Positions 1 through 5,493 of a stretch of DNA of 6,003 nucleotides are shown piece by piece. A model generated the notes under the pieces. The model was not told the DNA's origin, did not search any database, and saw only the letters and a list, made by a program, of their open reading frames with translations. This DNA comes from Bacteroidales bacterium (GTDB taxonomy: Bacteria; Bacteroidota; Bacteroidia; Bacteroidales; ML635J-15), in assembly GCA_023228725.1 (NCBI GenBank), contig JALOAQ010000145.1, forward strand, positions 1 to 6,003, written 5' to 3'. A program made the position numbers and the translations under genes. The number at the start of each line of letters is the position of its first letter. Positions within the stretch are counted from its first letter, which is position 1.

Positions 1-2
1 AA

Positions 3-998
3 GCTGTAAGAACTCAATTAATTGAGCCTATTTTGAATGTGCTTGGATGGAAAACTTCTAATCCAAAATTTGTAAGACCAAATGCACCTGACGAAGACGG
101 AAAGATACCAGACTACACTCTTTTGAAAAATGAGAGAAGGACACTCATAGTTGAAGCAAAGAATTTGTCAATCGACTTACAAGATAAGAAAATAATAGAC
201 CAACTTGCAAGTTATTGTTTTAAATCCGGAATTGACTTCGGGATTTTAACAAATGGTGTAAAATGGTTGTTATTCAAAACATTTGAGAAAAATCCTAAAG
301 ATAGAATTGTTTGGCAAGTTGATATTGAGGCTGATAAAATTGAATATGTTATAAGAAGTTTATCTTCTTTTTCTTATTCAAACATTGATACTTTAGATAT
401 TTTATTAAAAAAGAGCAAGGTGCTTGACAATAGTTGGAAAGAATTGGTTGAGTCAATTGATAGTATTGTGTCAATAATATCACAAAAGCTTTTAGAAAAA
501 ATTAAATCTACAGATCCATCATTCAAAATTGACTCTAATGATTTAAAAACTTTTACAAAAGGAAAAATAGAGGAGCTTTTTGAGTTAGCAGAAATTGAGG
601 AAGAAGAAAAAGCTGATGAAAATGGCTCACTTGATACAAAAACTGAATTTGCAGAAGTTGAAGATGTAATTTTTAAAAGACATCAAAAAAGTAGAATACG
701 AGAAAATATATCAGTTACATTCCCTGATAAGACTGTGTTTAAAAACAAAAAAGTTGTTGACACATTCGTTCAAACAATAAAAAAAATAGGTCCTGAAAAT
801 GTTATGTCATTGAACTTGTATCGTGCGGGAGTACCAATAGTATCAGAGGTTAAAGACGAATTTTACAATCAGCACAAAATCGGAAAATACTGGATTATGG
901 TTCATACTTCTACTAAGGAAAAAATTGCTGTTCTAAATGAAATCAACGATAAATTAAATTTAAAATTGATGATTGAAACTTTTATGAATGAAAGATAA
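3..998 (+). CDS. HsdR N-terminal-like restriction nuclease, 5' end cut by the window edge
   Basis: The reading frame is open from the first complete codon at base 3, so the gene begins outside the window. The Leu codon TTG at 33 is internal, because the ten codons before it (AVRTQLIEPI) already fit the family. Numbering from that Leu as 1, a PD-(D/E)xK nuclease core is visible: Pro-Asp-Tyr at 26-28, Val-Glu-Ala-Lys at 40-43 (E41, K43), and a QxxxY motif (Q57, Y61) typical of type I restriction R-subunit N-termini. The ILTNGVKW segment follows at 71-78. No Walker A or helicase motifs follow, so this is not a full HsdR. Residues 110-190 look helical, then comes an acidic stretch (EIEEEEKADE, 187-196). 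Residues about 225-318 form a separate C-terminal domain that I cannot name. Inference: a DNA-cleaving protein, perhaps for defence or DNA repair. It stands alone here, with its partners, if any, to the left of the window. Confidence 0.8.
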   Translation, partial: AVRTQLIEPILNVLGWKTSNPKFVRPNAPDEDGKIPDYTLLKNERRTLIVEAKNLSIDLQDKKIIDQLASYCFKSGIDFGILTNGVKWLLFKTFEKNPKDRIVWQVDIEADKIEYVIRSLSSFSYSNIDTLDILLKKSKVLDNSWKELVESIDSIVSIISQKLLEKIKSTDPSFKIDSNDLKTFTKGKIEELFELAEIEEEEKADENGSLDTKTEFAEVEDVIFKRHQKSRIRENISVTFPDKTVFKNKKVVDTFVQTIKKIGPENVMSLNLYRAGVPIVSEVKDEFYNQHKIGKYWIMVHTSTKEKIAVLNEINDKLNLKLMIETFMNER

Positions 999-1043
999 GC
1001 ACTGTGATTACTACTTACACACTTGATGGTATAGTGTCAAAAA

Positions 1044-1067
1044 AAAAGCCACTTTTGAGTGGCTTTT
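1044..1067. terminator. Bidirectional intrinsic terminator between convergent genes
   Basis: There is a perfect 10-bp stem, AAAAGCCACT against AGTGGCTTTT, with a 4-base TTTG loop. On the minus strand the stem runs into nine T residues (complement of the A-run 1039-1047), making a strong terminator for the cluster that ends at 1079. On the plus strand only four T residues follow, a weaker stop for the nuclease gene ending at 998. The position between two convergent stop codons supports this reading. Confidence 0.85.
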
Positions 1068-1078
1068 AATGATTATTC

Positions 1079-1582
1079 TTAGTCTTGATGTTTATGTTTT
1101 CCACCGCAACATTTATGATTTTCATCTTTTTGGCCGTCGCAACAACAAATTTTTGCTTCACTAACTTCTAAATAATATCTAACTTCTAAGTCGTGATGTG
1201 TTTCAACCTCCTCGCCGGCTTCAACTTCAACCGCGCGTAATATTCCTTTAAGGTTAACATTTTCTCCAACTAAATCTTCATCAAAACTTCCAAGTTCTTC
1301 GTCAGCTCTACCAAATATTACTAAGTCTAAGTCGTCTTTGCTTGCCAAAAATATGTTTCTACCACCATGCTCACAAATATGTGTGCATTTTCCACAAACA
1401 TTAACTTCTTCATCAATATAATCTTCAAGATTATCTAATAAAAAATCAACAGTCAGTTTGTCCTGAGTACATTCTGCGAATTCAGATTTTTTCTCAGCAT
1501 TTTCATCATTCTTTTTTTCTGCATTATTACATGCCATTACCAACATCATTGCTGGTATTAAAATTAAAATTAGCTTTTTCAT
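1079..1582 (-). CDS. Cys/His-rich lipoprotein with a probable OB-fold-like domain
   Basis: This is a 167-residue protein with a short Lys-Lys start, a hydrophobic segment and a lipobox, LVMAC, that places the lipidated cysteine at residue 18; export and membrane anchoring follow. A charged linker (19-38) leads to a domain at about 43-141, beginning TVDFLLDNLEDYIDEEVNV, which looks like a small beta-rich OB-type fold (inference). Inside it is a striking cluster, CGKCTHICEHGG (C63, C66, H68, C70, H72). The C-terminus carries a second one: C146-C148, H156, C158, C159, H163 and H165. Both suggest binding of a transition metal or a redox role, but no metal can be assigned. It is the last gene of the minus-strand run, 23 bases after the preceding gene, and ends next to the terminator. 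I do not recognise a named family, so the function stays open. Confidence 0.8.
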   Translation of the reverse strand: MKKLILILIPAMMLVMACNNAEKKNDENAEKKSEFAECTQDKLTVDFLLDNLEDYIDEEVNVCGKCTHICEHGGRNIFLASKDDLDLVIFGRADEELGSFDEDLVGENVNLKGILRAVEVEAGEEVETHHDLEVRYYLEVSEAKICCCDGQKDENHKCCGGKHKHQD

Positions 1583-1605
1583 CTTCTTAAAAATTTAATT
1601 AATTA

Positions 1606-2043
1606 TTATTTATTTAAAGGTTTACAAGTTTCAGTTTTTTCTACATCAAAACGGGTAAATTCCCATTCTGAATCTTCATTATTAAAAATATTTATATCAT
1701 TAGTTTTTAACTCAAATACTAACCCGCTTGGCTTACCTGCTTTTGTGCTTTTTGCTGGAATACAAATCTCAATTATTTCACTTTTATATCTATGGGTAAA
1801 TCCTGTGGAATATTCAATTTCAAATTTAATATTTGCGGGATAATCGTTGGTGTTTTTAAATTTTAAACGTATTTGTGCAGGGCTTTCTTTATTAAAAAAC
1901 TTGGAATGAACAATTTTATAACTTATTTCAATACCGTTTTTATTTTCTAATTTATTTTTATAATTAAATTGAGCAAAACTGCTATAATTAATCAAACTTG
2001 CAAAAATTGTTAGAAATAGTATTTTAAAAATATTGAGTTTCAT
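1606..2043 (-). CDS. Small secreted protein of unknown function
   Basis: This is a 145-residue protein with a clear type I signal peptide: MKLNIFK, a hydrophobic core, then a likely cut after SSFA, before Gln25. The mature part, about 120 residues, is rich in alternating hydrophobic and polar residues (GIEISYKIVHS, AQIRLKFKNTND, IKFEIEYS). This suggests a beta-sandwich or Ig-like fold, with a conserved-looking 'KFKNTNDYPANI' strand pair. Two cysteines near the ends of the mature domain (in IEICIPA and TETCKP) could form a disulfide in the periplasm or outside. It starts 7 bases after the serpin stop, so the two are almost certainly co-transcribed. No catalytic motif is visible and I do not know a named family. 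A role tied to the serpin is possible only by position. Confidence 0.72.
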   Translation of the reverse strand: MKLNIFKILFLTIFASLINYSSFAQFNYKNKLENKNGIEISYKIVHSKFFNKESPAQIRLKFKNTNDYPANIKFEIEYSTGFTHRYKSEIIEICIPAKSTKAGKPSGLVFELKTNDINIFNNEDSEWEFTRFDVEKTETCKPLNK

Positions 2044-2050
2044 ATAAAAA

Positions 2051-3238
2051 TTAATTAATTAGACTTGGATTATTAAATTTTCCGATAAATAGGATAGAGC
2101 CTTTATCTTTTTCTTTAATAATAAAAACAAATGGACGATTTAAATTTATATATTCAGCTTGAGGAGCAGACTTTTGTCTAACAACAACAGCAGTTGCTCC
2201 GGCGGCTTCTGTACCTGTTTCGTCAATTTCAATAAAAGTTTGGTGAATTACATTATCTATCATAAGATTTTTTTTGCCGTTCATTTTTTTAAAATTTGCA
2301 GCACCGGAAAACGCTTGAACCATTCCCATTGAAATTAATTGTTCTTTTAATTTGTATTTACTTTCCATTTTAAATTTTGGAATTTGCAAATCAACAAGTT
2401 TTTCGTTTAAATTATTTTCATACTTGCAAAAATCATCAAAGTTTAAGTTTAAGCAAAAATCATCAATTTTAGTTTCTTTATCAGGCAGTAATATATACAT
2501 AGATGCTTTGTCGTCTTTGTAGGCTAATTCAAGCATTGTTAGTTTGTCAGTTTTATAAAGGTTTAGGTTTTCTTTTATGTGCATATACGATGTTATATAC
2601 TGACGATTTTCTCCAAAAAATAACATTTGTCTTGTTTGTGCAGGGTCAAAAGCAAATTTCCAATCTGCTTTAAAATAAATTGCATTTAATAAAACAAGGC
2701 GTGTCATATCGTCCAAAGAATTTTCATCAATTAATTCTTTAATTTTATTATTTGTGTTTTCTTCAACCCATTTGTTAATTTCGTTTCGTGCTTTTTCTCT
2801 ATTGGCAGGGTTTACAAAGTCTGCAATTTTTATTAAAGCTTGATATTCTTTCAGCAAATTAATATAGGAATCTAAAAATATAAATTTATCTTGTGTAAGA
2901 GCAGAATTAACAATTTTAAATAAAGAAGCATTATTTTTAGAATAATAATCTAAAAGATTGCAAAATTCTTTATGTGATTGGGCTTGTTTTTTGGAAAAAT
3001 TAAGAACTTTTCTCATTTCTTTTGCAGTTTTTCCTTTAGCACCATCATATGCCATTGATACTGCTGTTGAAATGCTGATAGGACTTACAAAAATATTTGT
3101 AGTATCTGTTTTTACAATTTCTTTAAAAATTTCAAATGCAAATTCATTATTATTATTTACTATATCAGCTTTTGATTGTGCAATGCCATTAAGTGCGAAA
3201 ACACTAAAAACCATATAGATTAATATTTTTTTACACAT
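2051..3238 (-). CDS. Secreted serpin (serine/cysteine protease inhibitor)
   Basis: This is a 395-residue protein. An N-terminal signal peptide (residues 1-20, cut probably after GIA) sends it out of the cytoplasm; there is no lipobox. The rest spans a complete serpin of normal length. The shutter region NIFVSPISISTAVSMAY lies at 48-64, the NAIYFKADWKF strand motif at 185-195, and the family signature INLNRPFVFII at 364-374. The hinge of the reactive-centre loop, ETGTEAAGATA (340-350), has Gly at P15, Thr at P14 and small residues at P12-P9, which marks an inhibitory serpin able to insert its loop. Counting 17 residues from E340 puts Lys356 at P1 and Ser357 at P1', so a trypsin-like target is predicted. 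The start lies 3 bases after the pyrI stop. Bacterial serpins are uncommon but known in Bacteroidota (miropin of Tannerella forsythia). Confidence 0.96.
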   Translation of the reverse strand: MCKKILIYMVFSVFALNGIAQSKADIVNNNNEFAFEIFKEIVKTDTTNIFVSPISISTAVSMAYDGAKGKTAKEMRKVLNFSKKQAQSHKEFCNLLDYYSKNNASLFKIVNSALTQDKFIFLDSYINLLKEYQALIKIADFVNPANREKARNEINKWVEENTNNKIKELIDENSLDDMTRLVLLNAIYFKADWKFAFDPAQTRQMLFFGENRQYITSYMHIKENLNLYKTDKLTMLELAYKDDKASMYILLPDKETKIDDFCLNLNFDDFCKYENNLNEKLVDLQIPKFKMESKYKLKEQLISMGMVQAFSGAANFKKMNGKKNLMIDNVIHQTFIEIDETGTEAAGATAVVVRQKSAPQAEYINLNRPFVFIIKEKDKGSILFIGKFNNPSLIN

Positions 3239-3241
3239 ATT

Positions 3242-3700
3242 TTATCGTTTTATTACTAAATTATTATGTCCTGTAATTTTATCGCAATAATAACATTTTA
3301 AATTTACATTTCCATCTTTATTTATAACTTTAAATTTTGTTTCTACATTTTCGTTGTTGGTAATACAGTGTGGGTTTATACATTTAAAATATGTTGTAAT
3401 TGTTTCAGGCAATTCTACTTTTTTCTTTTCCACAACTTTAAAATCGCGAATAATATTAATAACCGCGTTTGAATCAATAAGTGCAATTTTATTAATATCG
3501 TCCATAGATGGAAATCTGTCGGCTATTTTAATAATAGCTTTTTTGCCATATTTTTTTGAATCTAAATTACTGCCTATAAATATTTGAGTATCAATGTTTT
3601 CTATTTCAATAATTGAAATAATTTTAAAAAGATTTTCAGCTTTAATATGGTCAATTACTGTTCCTTTTTCAATGGCTTTAACTTTTAGTTCACCTTTCAT
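3242..3700 (-). CDS. pyrI: Aspartate carbamoyltransferase regulatory subunit
   Basis: This 152-residue protein matches E. coli PyrI in length and order of domains. The N-terminal nucleotide-binding domain (1-95) opens with LKVKAIEKGTVIDHI. Asp17 and His18 correspond to the E. coli effector-site D19/H20, and Lys58 and Lys92 to K60 and K94, so CTP/ATP binding is probably kept. The C-terminal zinc domain has the four ligands Cys107, Cys112, Cys136 and Cys139 in the spacing C-x4-C-x23-C-x2-C, needed to contact PyrB. In the cytoplasm it would assemble with PyrB into the allosteric holoenzyme that controls pyrimidine synthesis. It begins 23 bases after the pyrB stop, as expected for a pyrBI pair, and its stop is 3 bases before the serpin start. 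The upstream bases are A/T-rich without a purine-rich Shine-Dalgarno, common in Bacteroidota. Confidence 0.97.
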   Translation of the reverse strand: MKGELKVKAIEKGTVIDHIKAENLFKIISIIEIENIDTQIFIGSNLDSKKYGKKAIIKIADRFPSMDDINKIALIDSNAVINIIRDFKVVEKKKVELPETITTYFKCINPHCITNNENVETKFKVINKDGNVNLKCYYCDKITGHNNLVIKR

Positions 3701-3723
3701 ATTTTTATTTTTAAAATTTCATT

Positions 3724-4632
3724 TTACTTTACTCCAAGAATATGGCAAATTAAAGCCATTCTGACATATACTCCATTTTCTGCTTGTTTAAAATAATATG
3801 CTTTTGGATTAGCATCCACATCAATATCAATTTCGTTTACTCTTGGTAGTGGGTGCAAAATTCTAAGATTATCTTTTGTTTCTTCTAACATTTTATTTTT
3901 TAACACATAAGCATTTTTCACTTTTTCGTATTCTACTGGGTCAGAGAATCTTTCTTTTTGAACTCTTGTAACGTATATTATATCAGCATATTTAATGTTT
4001 TCATCAAGTTTATCATGTTCGTAATATTCAATTTCTTTTTCATTTAAAAAGTCTTTATATTCTTGTGGTAATCTCAATTGTTGTGGTGAAACAAAATTAA
4101 AACTAGGATTAAAATCAGACATTGCCATTAAAAGCGAATGCACAGTTCGTCCATATTTTAAATCTCCAACAAGAAATATATTTAGATTTTCTAAACTTCC
4201 TTGAGTTTTGCGAATAGAATACAAATCAAGTAAGCACTGGGTAGGATGTTGATTTGCTCCGTCACCTGCATTTATAATAGGAGTGGAGCTTATTTCACTT
4301 GCATATCTGGCACTTCCCTCAATTGGGTGTCGCATAATTATTAAATCAGAATAATTGCTTACTGTCAAAATTGTATCTTTTAAAGATTCTCCTTTGGCAA
4401 CACTTGAGTTTGCAGCTTCGCTAAAACCAACAACTTTGCCACCAAGTTTTTGAATTGCAGACTCAAAGCTCAAGCGAGTTCTGGTTGAAGGTTCAAAAAA
4501 CAGAGATGCAATTACAAAGTTTTCTAATAGTCTTTGTTTTGGATTATTTTGAAATTCCTCAGCTAAGTCTAATATTTTAAAAATATCTTCTTTGCTGTAA
4601 TCCATAATTGATATAAGGCTTTTTCTGTTCAT
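3724..4632 (-). CDS. pyrB: Aspartate carbamoyltransferase catalytic subunit
   Basis: PyrB joins carbamoyl phosphate and L-aspartate to give N-carbamoyl-L-aspartate, the committed step of pyrimidine synthesis, as a cytoplasmic trimer that pairs with PyrI. The 302 residues cover the whole enzyme. The carbamoyl-phosphate motif FFEPSTRTRLSFE is at 45-57 (S49, T50, R51, T52). The mobile loop SVAKGESLKDT (S77, K80) follows, then MRHP with R101 and H102, and GDGANQHPTQ with H129. The aspartate site shows GRTVHS (R162), VTRVQKERF (R223) and HPLPRVNEID at 260-269. All expected active-site residues are present. The start ATG at 4632 is preceded by an A-rich stretch and lies only 18 bases beyond the U-run of a strong terminator, which raises a question about how it is transcribed. 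Confidence 0.97.
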   Translation of the reverse strand: MNRKSLISIMDYSKEDIFKILDLAEEFQNNPKQRLLENFVIASLFFEPSTRTRLSFESAIQKLGGKVVGFSEAANSSVAKGESLKDTILTVSNYSDLIIMRHPIEGSARYASEISSTPIINAGDGANQHPTQCLLDLYSIRKTQGSLENLNIFLVGDLKYGRTVHSLLMAMSDFNPSFNFVSPQQLRLPQEYKDFLNEKEIEYYEHDKLDENIKYADIIYVTRVQKERFSDPVEYEKVKNAYVLKNKMLEETKDNLRILHPLPRVNEIDIDVDANPKAYYFKQAENGVYVRMALICHILGVK

Positions 4633-4654
4633 TTTATTTATAATTTTTTCAAAA

Positions 4655-4682
4655 AAAAACCGAAGCTAAAACTTCGGTTTTT
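4655..4682 (-). terminator. Intrinsic terminator after the FKBP gene, just upstream of pyrB
   Basis: There is a perfect 11-bp stem: on the minus strand AAAAACCGAAG, a 6-base loop TTTTAG, then CTTCGGTTTTT. It continues into a run of nine T residues (complement of A4651-A4659). It begins 5 bases after the FKBP stop codon and its U-run ends 18 bases before the pyrB ATG. It is the clear terminator of the FKBP gene. Because no promoter fits between it and pyrB, it may also act as an attenuator for pyrBI (inference). Confidence 0.88.
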
Positions 4683-4687
4683 AATAA

Positions 4688-5392
4688 TTATTTTTCAATA
4701 GATAATAATTCAACTTCAAAAATAAGAGTTTCATATGGACCAATTAGTTGTCCTGCGCCTCTTTCGCCATAAGCTAAATCCCAAGGAATATAAAATTTGA
4801 ATTTTGAGCCAACAGGCATATATTGCAATCCTTCTGTCCATCCTTTAATAACTCCGTTCAATGGGAATGAAATAGGCTCGTTGCGTGCATATGAAGAGTC
4901 AAATTCTGTTCCGTCAAGCAAAGTTCCTCTATAGTTTACTTTTACTGTACTTGTAGCATTAGGTTTTTCGCCTTCTCCCATAGTGATAACTTCATATTGT
5001 AAACCACTGGGAGTTGTTGTAACACCTTCTCTTTTTCCGTTTTCTTTTAAAAAGTTTTCGCCTTCTTCAAGTTTGCCTGCAGATTGTGATTTTTGCATTT
5101 CACTAAAAAATTCTTGAATAATTTGGTCGGTTTCAGCTATATCAATTTTTGCATTTTTTGCAATTTGATCTTTTATACCTTCTAAAATTAGGTTTATGTT
5201 CATTAAGGAATCTAAACCTTGTTGAGCAAAATTCGCTCCAATTTGAACTCCAATAGCATAGCTTGCAGAGTCAACTTTACTTGTTAAGTCGATTTTTTTA
5301 TTGTCCACTTTGTTTTGAGATTTGCATGACCATGTTGTACTTATTAGCACAGCGGTCATAATTAATAAAAAAGAAATGTTTTTCATATCCAT
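4688..5392 (-). CDS. Exported FKBP-type peptidyl-prolyl cis-trans isomerase (Mip/FkpA-like)
   Basis: This 234-residue protein assists folding of exported proteins by cis-trans isomerisation of X-Pro bonds. The N-terminus has a hydrophobic signal (6-18) and TWSC with Cys23, a weak lipobox (Thr rather than Leu at -3), so it is a probable lipoprotein. Residues 34-118 form a helical FKBP-N dimerisation region (DSASYAIGVQIG, then NLILEGIKDQI), as in Mip and FkpA. The FKBP domain covers about 127-233. Its active-site residues match FKBP12: Y154, F164, D165, F176, V181, I182, W185, Y208 and F225, in motifs VNYRGTLLDGTEFDSS and VIKGWTEGLQ. Two starts are possible, ATG 5392 or the second ATG at 5386 (MKNISFLL), and the latter looks more like a usual lipoprotein start. 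It ends beside the strong terminator and stands as its own unit. Confidence 0.94.
   Translation of the reverse strand: MDMKNISFLLIMTAVLISTTWSCKSQNKVDNKKIDLTSKVDSASYAIGVQIGANFAQQGLDSLMNINLILEGIKDQIAKNAKIDIAETDQIIQEFFSEMQKSQSAGKLEEGENFLKENGKREGVTTTPSGLQYEVITMGEGEKPNATSTVKVNYRGTLLDGTEFDSSYARNEPISFPLNGVIKGWTEGLQYMPVGSKFKFYIPWDLAYGERGAGQLIGPYETLIFEVELLSIEK
4717..4743 (-). promoter_or_regulatory. Possible Bacteroidota-type promoter for pyrB inside the FKBP 3' end
   Basis: On the minus strand TATTTTTG (4724-4717) matches the Bacteroidota -7 consensus TAnnTTTG exactly. A TTG lies 16 bases upstream (4743-4741), slightly closer than the usual -33 spacing. Transcription from here would give a leader of roughly 75-80 bases carrying the 4655-4682 hairpin before pyrB. 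The match falls in coding sequence of an AT-rich genome, where chance matches are frequent, so confidence is low. Confidence 0.22.
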
Positions 5393-5406
5393 AAATTTTA
5401 ATTAGG

Positions 5407-5437
5407 CAAAATAACAACATTATTTTTGTAAATACAA
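5407..5437 (-). promoter_or_regulatory. Candidate promoter for the FKBP gene
   Basis: On the minus strand TTATTTTG (5414-5407) matches the Bacteroidota -7 element TAnnTTTG in seven of eight positions. A TTG lies at 5437-5435, 20 bases upstream, which fits the -33 spacing. It sits in the 101-base non-coding gap (5393-5493) just before the FKBP start. The gap is extremely AT-rich and holds no clear hairpin, so the call rests on this weak motif and position only. Confidence 0.3.
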
Positions 5438-5493
5438 TTTTTATTTAATTTTTTTATTAATTTTTTCTTAATAAAAGATTTAGGCATAAAAAT

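Noticed and set aside
13..26. Perfect 14-base palindrome CTCAATTAATTGAG
   Set aside because: It falls within coding sequence at the window edge (residues TQLIE), occurs once and is AT-rich. Without a second copy an operator role cannot be supported.
33..35. TTG as start codon of the nuclease gene
   Set aside because: The frame stays open to base 3, and the ten residues before it continue the nuclease helix. The gene is cut by the window edge, and this TTG is an internal Leu.
1595..2061. TTAATTAATTA present at both 1595-1605 and 2051-2061, at two gene junctions
   Set aside because: It is low-complexity AT sequence that overlaps stop-codon regions in an AT-rich genome. Chance explains it well.
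2958..3218. Plus-strand open frame of 86 codons
   Set aside because: It lies antisense within the serpin gene, has no homology-like motifs, and is best explained as a shadow frame.
3354..3587. Plus-strand open frame of 77 codons
   Set aside because: It lies antisense within pyrI, whose zinc and nucleotide-binding residues are fully conserved, so it is a shadow frame.
5393..5493. Very AT-rich gap before the FKBP gene checked for an RNA gene, attachment site or terminator
   Set aside because: There are only T and A runs and no stable GC-containing hairpin or repeat. Only a weak promoter candidate could be kept.
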